From Cololabis saira (taxonomy: Eukaryota; Chordata; Actinopteri; Beloniformes; Belonidae): DNA of 64,000 bases. Under the pieces are notes generated by a model that saw only the letters and a list, made by a program, of their open reading frames with translations, had not been told where the DNA came from and ran no database searches. The stretch is from contig NC_084607.1 in the NCBI RefSeq assembly GCF_033807715.1, forward strand, positions 16,726,941 to 16,790,940. The letters are read 5' to 3'. Below are positions 1-12,000 of the stretch, one piece after another (the stretch's first letter is position 1; every line of letters begins with the position of its first letter). Position numbers and translations under genes: made by a program.

Positions 1-26
1 GCAACTGGTTTACTGATCGCCCACTC

Positions 27-316
27 TTCATGGCACTCAACCTCCCCCCATACTCTCCATTCTTAGTGTAAATCCGATTGAAGAGTTCTTTTCTGCCCGG
101 CGCTGGAAAGTCCACGACCGCCTTCCCCATCAACACGCAGCCCTTTTACAAGCAATGGAGGAGGCATGTGGAGATATTGAGCAGGCATCATGTCAGGCCT
201 GGATACGGCATGCAAGGAGGTATTTTCCCCGGTGCCTTGGACTGGAGGACATCGCATGCCATGTGGATGAGATTTTGTAGCCGGACCCAGAGAGACGGCA
301 TGATGTAGGCTGATTG
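27..316 (+). pseudogene. Decayed IS630/Tc1-type transposase, C-terminal part
   Basis: The translation shows the PYSPF block followed, after a one-base frame slip near position 60, by NPIEEFFSARRW and a C-terminal tail (AMEEACGDI, AWIRHARRYFPRCL, HVDEIL). NPIEEFF matches the third catalytic acidic position region of DDE_3 (IS630/Tc1-mariner) transposases. An in-frame TAG follows HVDEIL, where the relatives I know continue with Trp, and a TGA follows a few codons later. The rest of the transposase lies left of the window. The frameshift and stop make it non-functional. The family is a confident call; the exact subfamily is not. Confidence 0.7.
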
Positions 317-737
317 TCTTTTTTTTGTGAATGTATTATTTTGTGTTCTGTGCTGTGTCTTTGCTTTGACGAGTGTGAATAAACACCAATACTTGAAGTT
401 TGGATCCCTGTGTGTTTACAGAACTATGACAAAAGTATGACCTCAAACTGACCTAGCCTACCTTGTGCACAGAAAAAGAAAAAAGCCAGATGTGTTTTGT
501 ATTCATACCATTAGTGTGTAGTTGGCACATTATGTGCTTAGTAAATGATGGCATGTGTTTACTGTCTGATATGAAAACACCATTTTTACTAAGGTGTGTA
601 GAGTTAATCAAACTGTGTTTGATTTTGCAAGAGAACTATAAAGTTTTGATAATTTGGTGAAAGGTTTTCTCATTTGTGTGTAGAGTTTAGCAAAAATAGC
701 CAATGTTGCAAAAAATGTACTTAAGGATTTAGAAAAA

Positions 738-1049
738 ACTGTAAAGGTAGGGTAAGCGATTTCTGCAAGATGCCACATGTGTTGATTTTTTAACAAAACA
801 TCAACAAAACATGGGGAGCTAGCTCCTCCCTGAGAAAACCCACCGCATGAAGCATGAACCATGAAGCATGAACCCCTGGTTTCAGGCTGTCCCCACTCCC
901 CCTGTCCGTGTTTACAGAGCCAGGGTTGTGCTTCGTGCTCATGAAATGTGCAGTTAATGGAGGGTGAAATAGATATTCACTGGATGTGACACAAAGAGTG
1001 CTGGCTCAGAAATAACTTAGCATAGAATCACTTACCCTACCTTTACAGT
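738..1049. mobile_element. MITE with about 25-bp inverted arms
   Basis: The left arm begins ACTGTAAAGGTAGGGTAAG and the right arm is its reverse complement, with one mismatch in the following bases. There is no coding capacity between the arms. The outermost 8 bases of the right arm are also the first bases of the next element (1042-1886), so the two either share an end or inserted into each other. Family unassigned. Confidence 0.6.
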
Positions 1050-1886
1050 TTTTCGCAATTGTTTAAACACATTTCCTGATAGACTGCCTCACTTTATCAA
1101 AACTCTAAACACAAATTACAAAACTTACACACAAAATCCTACATTTCTCTTGCAAAAGCACACTCTACCCTCAAAACAGTGTTAACTCTTCACTAAATGG
1201 TATTTCCTTCTCAAATGCCAAACACATACATCATTGGAGTAGGCATTTCTAAGCACCCACTGAACACTGATGTGCAGAATGGAAGACACTATAGTATGAA
1301 TGGAAAACACTATATGAATGCTCAGTAGAATCATGCATTTGTATGTTCAGTGTTACACCTTCAGCTGTTGGATGTAATATATCACCATATAGTATTCTTA
1401 TGTATAGGCTACTCAAATAGAAAACAACACACAATTCTTTACTGTAACAACAAATAATATTTTACAGTATTTTGACTCAAAATGTGAAGTCCACTGGACA
1501 TCACAGCAAGCTGCTCACCTCTCTCAATATTGCCACCATCCATTGTTCTCCAAACAAACCAGGAGCTCACCTGTGACCCTTTTATGGCAAATTGCTGATT
1601 GCATATCTCACAACAGCCTTTGGAGTTTAGAAATGTGATTGACTGTGTGTTCTGTGTGAACAGCAAGAGAGGGAATTCAGGAAGAGTGTGCAGGATATTG
1701 GGAATTGTGTGTAGTGTTGATTGTGTGAGAAATGTGTGGTATGGAATGGGAATTTGAGTCTAGAGCAGTAAATGTGCTTGGAGTTCAGCAGGATTGGTTC
1801 AGCCACCTGAAACATGAGTTTCAGGTTGTGCACATTGTGTCTGATGTTCCAATAAATGTGTTTAAACAATTGTGAAAAACTGTAAA
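1042..1886. mobile_element. Non-autonomous Tc1/IS630-like element with 33-bp TIRs
   Basis: The two ends (1042-1074 and 1854-1886) are reverse complements over 33 bases with a single G/A difference. They start TTTACAGTTTTTC and continue with CAATTGTTTAAACACATTT. The interior has no transposase. A transposase remnant of IS630/Tc1 type lies just to the left, so this is inferred to be a deletion derivative of that kind of element. Open frames inside it (1249-1869) look like noise. Confidence 0.55.
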
Positions 1887-2047
1887 CAACAAAATGTCAA
1901 GGCAATGTCTCTGTTTTGTTTTTAATGATTCAGCTTCAAAATGTTTGAGACAGATTTGATATTTCACAGTTTAAAACAACACACACAAAATGATACATTT
2001 AAGAAATAGTCCTGCTCGACCCATCAGGGTACAGTCACTCAAACTCA

Positions 2048-2066
2048 GTGTGTGTGTGTGTGTGTG
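2048..2066. repeat. (GT)n microsatellite
   Basis: A short dinucleotide run upstream of kcnh4. No other feature is seen between 1887 and about 2240. Confidence 0.85.
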
Positions 2067-2239
2067 AGAGAGTTTCTGAGGTATGCACTTGCAGCCACTT
2101 GTGGTGTGCGAGGGTGCTTGCTTGTGTATTGGTTGCAAATAAATAATGAAAAAGATGGCAATTCAAACTGCATTTCACTCCTCGAGCACCAGAGCAACAT
2201 CGGTCTTTGACACAGACGTACGCCAAAGTCACTGAACCA

Positions 2240-3063
2240 GAGAGAGAACTGTCAAAAGCAGCGCTTTATTCAGTTTGACGTTTGGCCTCCACGCGTCCAT
2301 GGAAGGGCAGATGAAAGGATGAATCCTCTGCAGACCCAACGCGGTCGGCTTTGTGTGCGTTGCCGAGTATCCACAGCAACCAGCACAGGCGGAAGCCCCC
2401 GTCTCAGCGTCTCACAGTGTTACAGAAACCATCTCTGCACCAGAAAAGTTATTGATGATGAGGAATCAGGCACTCTGAACAACAGGAGAGGGTCTCATGG
2501 GGAGGGGTTCCATAAAAAAAGAGAGGAGAGTGGCAAAGCTGGAGGAGGAAGGGAAAGAAAGTGATTTTAAATAAGTTCCCTGGGGACTGAGAAGCAGGAG
2601 GACACAGCCTTTGTGTGTGTGAGAGAGAGAAGGCGAGAGATACCTAATGAGTTTGCAGTGTGTGGAAAAGGAGGGTGGTTCAGGCTATTGTATGAGATAG
2701 GCGAAGAGAGAGAGGGAGAGAGAGAGAGAGAGAGAGAGAGGCAGGGGATGCAGAGATGGCAGGAACCACAGTGAGTGGAGTGAGACTGGCTGAGGAGCAT
2801 CTGAGAGTTTGCACTGATACTGTGGCGCTGCTCAACACAAAAGGATGCCCACCCGAACCAGCCAGCTCCTGATCCGACACTGAGGGAAACGCGTTAGAGA
2901 TTACAAACATCCGCGTTATCTTCCGAAGAAGAAATGCAGTTCCTTAGATAATCCAGCCGCTTGCTTCTTTGTCACATCACAGTTTAGAAAGAACTGCCAA
3001 CCCCTGGAGGAGCTCTTTGGTTCTCTTTCAGGTCCCTCTCGGAGAAGGGTTAAGTCAGGCAAG
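2240..3063 (+). other. kcnh4: kcnh4 upstream and 5' untranslated region
   Basis: This stretch precedes the kcnh4 start codon. It holds a (GA)n run at 2705-2740 and no convincing TATA box, and the transcription start cannot be placed. The small open frames here have no recognisable domain. The start codon at 3064 has A at -3, a favourable context. Confidence 0.45.
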
Positions 3064-6000
3064 ATGCCTGTAATGAAAGGCCTCCTCGCTCCACAAAACA
3101 CCTTCATGGACAGCATTGCAGATCACTTCGATGGTACTCGTGAGTAACCTTGTGTCTGCGATTCCCAGCATTCATGGTCGAGGTGCACGAACGGCACAGT
3201 TTCCAACCTCGTGGTGCAGTTGAGGAGCTCCTCTGAGTCTGCTCGTGTGTTCTCAGACACTCCTGGTTCACTGTGCCATCTCATTGTTTCAGCCATTTTT
3301 CTAAATTGTGTTGCATGCAAATTGTTTTATCTCAGTTTTAAGGATGCAGCTTTCACAGCTGAGGCTGAATTTTAGGGTTTTAGAGAATCTTTGGAACCAA
3401 AACTAAGACAGTGATATGCTCTGTGAAAAAATGGCATCAACAAATCCATCGTATAATACTGAGCCGGCAAAATGGATCATCACTGAAAAGGCCTGTGTGT
3501 TGTTTATTAAAGTGCTTCATGCATTTTCTTTTCTCAGAAATCAAACATGCCAGATCAGATCCTCCAGATATGATTTAATGGCTGTGTGGTTTAACTCTTT
3601 CCAAGAGTTGGAATTAGGTCAAAACCTAACAGGCTGATTGTTTTTTGGTCATTTTGTAAAACTGGATAATTGTTAAAGGGAATTTACACACGAAGAGGGC
3701 ATCAAGTTTTGTCTGGTTCAGCGCTGCGGCCTGTTGTGTGGCGTGTCTGATGTGCTTTAATGACCGTTACAATAAGTATTTTATTAAGAGAGAAGGGAAA
3801 AGTATAAAGTTTACTGCATCTTTACAAAAACCTTTAAAAACCAAGTATTGAGATGGAATTGTTCATAAACAGCAGAGATCAGGTCAGAGGAAGTCTGGAT
3901 CAGAGCGTCACTGATGTTTCATACAGGATGTAAGGAATTACAGAGCATTTCTAGCCGTAAGTACATTTATCACCACATGCACTTGTTACTTCATGATGAA
4001 TAGTTAACTGGGTTGGTGCAGCAGAACCAGCGAGGATGGTATCTGAGTCCAACACTGGTTTGATTTATGTTTTAATATGTTAGATTTTGTGTGAAGTAGG
4101 TTATTAAAGCAGAGTTGATTTGAGGATCAGCTTAAACATATTTGCAGTTTCGCAGTCCTTTCTGGATTCTTGCTGCAACACGTCCTTCGTCTTTAAAGTA
4201 CAAATGCTCCCTATCATGTTTCCTTGACCTCAGGACATTTTTGGAAAATTATGTTGGAAATGATATCCACATAGTTCCACATATCCACATAATAGTTTGC
4301 AAGGCTGTTCCTTGAAAATCAAGGATGAACCCCCTCTCAAAACAACAAATGCAGGATTTTTCTTTGTTATGTTGACAGTTTTATCCGAGGAGAAAATGTG
4401 TTTGGGTGAGCTGCTAAATTCTTGCTGATCTGACGGCTCTGACCCTGAGTTTTTTTCCACTGTTTTCTTCTCTCTTCCTCCTGATGATTCTGACACAAGC
4501 AAGCGGCCGAGAAGTGCAAGGAAAAAAAAAGACATTAACCCTTCAATCGCAGTGGATTATTTTTTCATATGTCGTGATTATGATGAAAACAGACGCGTGA
4601 GTCTGGAGCAGCTCGGGAAAGTGTTGCACAGTGAACAGTGATGCGAAATGGCCACATGTAAAAATATCCTCAATCGAAGTAGAAATGATGACAACAGATA
4701 TTTAAACAATAAAAAGAGTAAGACAAAGACTCCCATACAGCAGATCTGAAGCAAAAATCATACATTTTTACATTTTAAAATGTAATAATTACAGCTGAAA
4801 ATATCACAACAAAAACATCTTAAAATGATCAATGATCGGTCAGATACAATCTCTTTAATCATTTAAATGCAACTTCAATAAGAAACAAAAACATATACAC
4901 ACAGTTTGTATATTTGTGATCCCATCTCATCTGTAGAGCCCAATAAAGTGGTTGAGGGCTGATTTAAACAGAATCCATCCATGAAGTGATATTTGACATG
5001 TGATCACTGTTCTTGAAAGATTATGGCAGGTCCCCCTCCAGACACACTCTTTAATCCTTTAAACACATACAATGTTATTATTGCACAAATAAATCCAGCC
5101 CATTTAATAAGAAACATAGAAAAAGCCGTTAGCTTCCACAGTATTCAGTTGGATCCCTTCTTTTTTGTCTGTGCGTTAACAGTCCAGCCTGTGGACCTGC
5201 AGGACACACATGGAGTGGGTAAACATCTCAAACAACAAATGTCAAGGAGAGTGTATTTATGCAGCTCTGTGTGATTGTACAGCCTAAATAAGACTCACAT
5301 ATTCCCATCTCTATCCCCCATCACACCCACAGCAGACCTGCAGCCCTTATTCAGCCTGTCTGGGCTCCACACGACCTCTTATCTACAACATTCAGTGGGA
5401 AAACTGGGCCGAGATAAGAGCGAGATGTCTTTTGACGACATGAAGAGTATCAACATGATCCTGGTGTGGAAGCGGGGAGAATGATTAAAATAAATTATGT
5501 AGAGTGGGAGAGCCTATCAGGTAACAGCGGAGGTCCTGCTCAGTCAGCCTTTTTGAAAGCATGATAGTCACCTAAATTATTCATTTAATCAGCCACCACT
5601 TCAAAATATAGGTAATTAATTTGATAAAACTAAGTGTTTTGTGTCATGTCAACAACTTGTGAATGTATTTGGGGTTTTTTTCATGTCTTTCTGGGAACAA
5701 AAAAGTCTATTTATTAGTAATTGCTCCTGCTAGTTTCTTTTTTTGGAGTAGCGTCTAAACTGATAGTTCTGTTAAAATCACTGGAGTTCATATAATATGA
5801 GACAAATGAATCAGCACAATTGGATATTAAAGGGAAGTTGCAGCCACAAGGAAAACTATGTTTTGTGTGTTTATGCAGCTAGTTCTGACCTGTGTGTGAT
5901 TTTCAGAGACTCTGAGGTCAATTAAGCATCACTGGCTGTGGCTCATGCTCCTTAGAAAAATAGAAATGAGATGAAATAATTTAGTTGATTTAAAAAGAAA

Positions 6001-9000
6001 AAAAGATGAGGGAAAGGACACGGAGAGGTTTCGACATCGGGGGATTCTTCTCTATTATGCTTTTGTCCGTGAGGATTACAGTCGAGACAGAAATCTCACT
6101 GATTTTGCGTTAATATTGATAATATCTGTATTTCTGAGGGATCACTTAATAAAGATCATCAAACGGGGCTCATGAGGATCCAGTACCAATTATCATCCAG
6201 CTAAGAAAAAAAGAAAAGAGAATAGCAGCCCTGCTGAGGGAGCGTTAATTATAAAGTTGTTGCCCCAGAGGAAGAGACGATGCAGCAGGTAACGTGTGAA
6301 TGATTCCTGTCTGATGTATGTGCAGTTAATCTTAAAACAAGCTAAATTAAGATCTTTCAACACTTCCGTTGCCATGACAATTTGTTCAAGGAGAAAAAAA
6401 CATCAGGCAATGCGGTTATTCACATCTCTTTGGTTACCAAGTAACCCTCTGAATAGCAGATTTTGCCAAAAAAAAAAAGGGGAAAAGAAGCTCATTCACA
6501 TGTAATACTTTTGACACATTTGACCCTCTGTGATCACCTCGTATTTAAATAAACCTCTGAATAATCTCTCGTCTGCATTTGTGTGCAGACTTTTGATTGC
6601 AAAGCTCCTCTCTGACTGCAAGCAGGTGCTTCGTGTCGTCCTTGCAGCTACACAATAAAAATGTTTGCTAAAGGAGCCCAACAAAGAACTTTTTCAAATT
6701 GGATTTGCCCACATTGGAAGAGTGACTGAATGAGCCGATGAAAGAGGACACCTCTGTGGACTGTTTGTACAGATATTGAAGGGTTTCACAGCTGAAAGCA
6801 GCCTTGAATGATGGAGACATGCGGCTGTTTTTTCCCTTTACAAAATACATCCAACAGTAACCTACATTGGCTCTAATCAGCTCATAAGGAGGGGAATTAA
6901 TTAAATAGGCTATTTGATTTCTCCGCTCTTTAGGACATGTTGATCTGTCAACAGAGATAATGTTACTCACACAGCCTACGGTGGATAGTTTTCATAGTCC
7001 TGAACAAGCAGACGGAAAACAAATCTGCTTTGTACTGACTCGTGGACTTCTGGTGAATTTGGTCCATGTGAGAGTCCTCCAGGTTTATTTATTTTGTTAT
7101 TATTTATGAAACTCTTCTGTATGTTGTCAATTGGATTCAACATTTTGAGTTAATACACTCCACATGCTAGTTCTGTCTCAAGAAGCTCTGATAAAGCGTT
7201 TCCTTTCACACCCCATTCTGATACCTTTGATTTAAAAAGGCTCTCATGACCTTTCACCTGATTGATCCTTAAATATTTTAATTCCATGACACCTTATTGT
7301 CAACCTAATGCTTCCTCTATGTAATTAGCTCAATCCACAACTCGCAATCTCAAATTAGGATGAGCCAGAGTAATTTTGCACAACTTCCCGCACTGGCTTT
7401 AAAAGCAACAAAAACAAAATGCTTGTGGCATCAGTTGGTACGTGGATGTAAATACTTGTAGATCCTGCAACAGATAATTTATGATGAATTTATAATATAT
7501 GAACAACAGAGCACTTCGGTTTATAACATTCATGTTTATCTGATATAACATCTCCTTAAAACATAAAACGAAATCACACAGGTTTTTAAATCACGCTTAC
7601 ATACTAATCAAAGGCCAGATTCTCACCCCAGGTCCCCTCGGAGCCCTTTGTGGGCTCTGCAGAATATCCTTGAAGTTAAAACACATTAAAAGCCTCCTCG
7701 GATACCACAATGTTTCAGTAGATATAAGATGGAACAGACAGAATCAGTAAGAAAAGGCCTAAGTTGTAGTGCTGCTTGGTTGAGACGTTGGGAAAGAGAA
7801 AAGAGATTCAATACATCCCAATTACTTCATCTTGTTCAGTCAGCCCTTTCTGATCCTCACACCTCCGCTCTCGGTCTTGTCGATTTTTCCTTTTCCTTTG
7901 CAGATAGCAACTTTCTTCTGGGAAATGCCTTGGGTCACTATGGCTACCCGATTGTCTACTGCTCTGATGGCTTCTGCGAGCTGACCGGCTTTGTTCGCAC
8001 TGAGGTGATGCAGAAGAACTGCGCCTGCAGGTTTCTGCACGGTGCTGAGACGAGCAGAACCGTGATGCACGAGGTACAAAAAGCTCTGGAGGGCCAGCAG
8101 GAGTACCAGGGGGACGTTTGCTTTTATCGGAAAGATGGTGAGCATCTGACCTTAGGTTGGATTGGCACACTGAAATACACTCTTTTCTATTTTCAGTCTA
8201 GACCATCTTACACTTAACCTAACCAACTAAGCTTCTAAGAATAAACTAAGTTAGCGTTTCCATTTCTGTCATTGTCAGGATACTGAAGGGTTTTTTTAAG
8301 CATCAAAAGAGATCTTATCATTGGTTTTGGTTAAAGAACTACCTAGCTGTCTTTGACTAACCTCTCTGTAATAACATCTTTGACACTCCCAGGAAATCAT
8401 TTTTGGTGTCTCCTGGATATTGTCCCAATTAAAAATGAAAAAGGTGAAGTGGTGCTGTTCCTGTTATCGTTCAAAGATGTCAGCGAATCGCACGGGAAAA
8501 GCCATCACTACGCTCAAGGAGATGGTGAGCTGTGAAAACACGCACGTTCTCAGCATTTCAAAGCCCCAAACCGATTTCTGCTAATTCATCCAAGGAATTA
8601 ATGCACTTTAAAAGAAATGTTTTGCGATTTAAGTTGTATTCATTGAGGCGACGTTATGATTGTGCTTACAGGTATTTTAGAAGCTCCCAGTGAAAGCAGA
8701 ACAAGCAATCAATCAAACTTTTCCCAAGCTGGAAAGAGGGGGCGGGCTTTCCTGCAGAACCTGAACAACCTGTTCGCCATGAGGGGCAAGAGGAAACTGA
8801 CAAACGTGAGCACAAACCTCCGAGCTGAAGCTCACTAATCCTAAATAAACCTGAACTGATGAGGTGATGATGTCATGATTTCATATGTAAAGTCTCTATT
8901 GTTCCTCAACGCAGTCAAGATTAAATTAAATGTGCTAAACAAAAATACTACATACAAAATACTATTAAAGACTTTTGAGTTTCCAAGTTTAAAGTGTTTT

Positions 9001-12000
9001 TTGTTGTGATTTTTATAAGAGCATGTTCCAGAAACCTTCCCCGCCTGAGTACAAGGTAGCAGCCGTACAGAAGTCCCGCTTCATCCTGCTGCACTACAGC
9101 ATCTCCAAGGCCTTGTGGGACTGGCTGATTCTACTGGCGACTTTCTACGTAGCCGTCACCGTGCCTTTCAACGTCTGTTTTGTCAGCAGTTATGAGAGCA
9201 GCGATCGGCCCTCACTCGTCAGCCGCAGCACGACAGGCAGTGACATCGCCGTGGAGATGCTCTTCATGCTCGGTATGACAGATTCAGACCTGACCATGGA
9301 CTTATTTTTTATTATCAGAAGCGTTAATGTGCTCATTTGTTAATGTGAACGTATAAAGGTTTTAAAAGAAAATCCAAATCCGTCTGCTATGTTGATTACA
9401 TGGTGCCCACCAGTTGACCTTTATGCCGAGACATCTCAAGCAGCATTATGAACAAATAAGAACAATCCATTTGAAAAGGAACAACTGTATTGCTCGGTGC
9501 AGCCGTTTCCTTGACGATGGTTAACACCTGACTGCATCCTTCCATCCCTGGCCCACTCAGCGTGTCTGCGCTGCCCTCAGGTTATGAATCATAATTAGCT
9601 TTTTCTCGCTTGTCTCCATTTCCGGCCGACAAAAGTGTCATAACACATCTGCCTCGCAACTTCCTGTTTCACAACCAGTTTTGTCTGGGGGGGGACAGAG
9701 GTGTCAGAATATGAGCTCACCTGACGCGCCGTTCTTTCACACCAAAGCAAATCACCGTTGCAGCGAGCTAAACTCACAGCAATCAAAGCAGAGCACTTCT
9801 GATTTATGTGCACTTTTACAGATATCATCCTGAACTTCCGCACCACTTACGTGAGTCGCTCGGGTCAGGTGGTGTACGACGCCCGGTCCATCTGCCTACA
9901 TTACTGCACCACCTGGTTCTTTGTGGATCTCATCGCGGCGTTGCCATTTGACCTCCTCTATGCTTTCAACATCACAGTGGTAAGATTTGTCTTTATTATT
10001 TTAACTAACTTTTCCTCCCTGATGCAGATGCTTCGGTGATTAAACTACCACCTTCACATTCTCTCCTCCACTGAATCTGAACTCAAAATTCACCTCAGCG
10101 CTATTGTCCATCCTGGTGAGGCAACAGTGGAGTCGAACAGCTCCAGCAGAACCAGACGCGTGAACAGAGCCGGATTAAATAAGTGGACTACACTAGGCAG
10201 ACTGTGATTTTTGGGCCCCCCTCCATCGATGTTATTCATAAATTGAAATCTTAAACTTACTAAAGTTACTAATAAAAGTTAATTCACATTTTACATAGCA
10301 TAGTCATAGTCAAGTTGGTTCTTTGTATTCCAAAATAAGTCATGTGTTGTATATTAAACTGTCTATCAGACTATTTTTTGATTTTTATTATTTATACGTT
10401 ATTACACCGCTCTATTAAATGCTATTAAATTATCCGTATCTTATCGATTGCGACTGTCATTGTTAAGGTATTAGTACCAGTAAATCACCAATAGGTGTTA
10501 GCATGGCTATGTAAACAGAGTAAAATAAGATAAATGTTTTAAGCTATTGCATTTTGCAGAAAATCTTAATTAAATGTGTTGATTAAGTTGAATACTTAAA
10601 TAAGAAGTCAAATCTACAAAGACCAATAAAACTTGCAGTAAGACAAAGTGTGCTGTAATATGTATGTCTGTATGGGTATATTTATGTATGTGTATGCGTA
10701 TATATATGTATATATACTAAATATAGTAATAATGCACATATATATATATATATGCCTTAGGTTTTTACCGGCATGGTATCAACCATTAATATGTGTGCAG
10801 ACCAAAAAAAAAAGAAAAACTATTTTTTTTTTTTTTTTTGTCCCTCTGTCTGGGCCCCTCCCCTGTCAATCGGGCCCTAGGCACATGCCTAGTTTGCCTT
10901 TGCGTTAATCTGGCTCTGCGCGTGAAAGATGGCTTTCTGTCTCAATCAGGAGGCCAGAATGAAAAAAGGGCCCAATGCATCATGGGGGCCAGCTCTGAGC
11001 TAGATCCTAAACACAAACTGTGGGAACTTCTTCCTGCCTCCCATTCTGCTGCTGCAGTGGGAACTGCCAGAAACCCTGCAGTCTGAGGGGGAAGGAGAGA
11101 TATGAAATTATGAGTTCTTGAGGAATGTGAGAAGAAGAGTTTCTAATTCCTCTTCTGAATCCAACAGGAAGTCTCTAGAGAAAAGCTAAGACTGGAGAAA
11201 TGTGATTCCCCCCCGCTGATCATCACACAGCTAACTCACAGACTAAGACTTTCATATAAAACTACACTGATAATTAATTATTTTCTGCATGTTCTACGTT
11301 CTGTTGTCCCGTTCTTTGTTCCAGACATCCCTGGTGCACCTGCTGAAGACGGTCCGCCTGCTGCGTCTGCTGCGGCTGCTGCAGAAACTGGACCGGTACT
11401 CCCAGTACAGCGCTGTGGTCCTCACCCTGCTCATGTCTGCGTTCGCCCTGCTGGCTCACTGGATGGCTTGCATCTGGTACGTCATCGGGCGCCAGGAGAT
11501 AGAGAGCAGCGACCCCGTCACCTGGGACATAGGTGAGGACCGCATATCCGGGCCTCTTATTCATGAGGATAATGATTTTGATTTCCGATTTGTTGTACTT
11601 CCGAGGTCATGCTGAAATGCCTAGACCGTTTCCCATCATTTCAATTACCCCCTTAGTTCAGAAGAAGTTAAGGTCACAGAGTCATTTTTTATTGTACCAA
11701 TCGGTCATACTAAAGTACCCATTAGCCATGTCACCGATTTCCAAAGCAGAAATATTCCTCCACCAAAACAAGCAAAATTAATTAGAAGAAGACTAATGTT
11801 TTATGCTTATCTGAGTCACCTGAGAGCGGTGAAGTCAATCTTAGATCATCATGTTACCTCATCCATTCCCAGGCTGGCTGCAGGAGTTAGGGAAGCGTCT
11901 GGAGATGCCGTACATCAACAGCACCTTCGGTGGTCCCTCCATGCCCAGTGCCTACATCGCCTCTCTGTACTTCACCCTCAGCAGCCTCACCAGCGTTGGT

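Noticed and set aside
1..3063. Hypocretin/orexin gene expected upstream of kcnh4 by synteny
   Set aside because: No orexin-type Cys-rich or amidation-site peptide is seen in any frame; if present it lies left of the window.
7729..8217. A 162-codon open frame covering kcnh4 exon 2 as a separate gene
   Set aside because: Only 7904-8137 is channel sequence; the extensions are intron read-through beyond clear splice sites.
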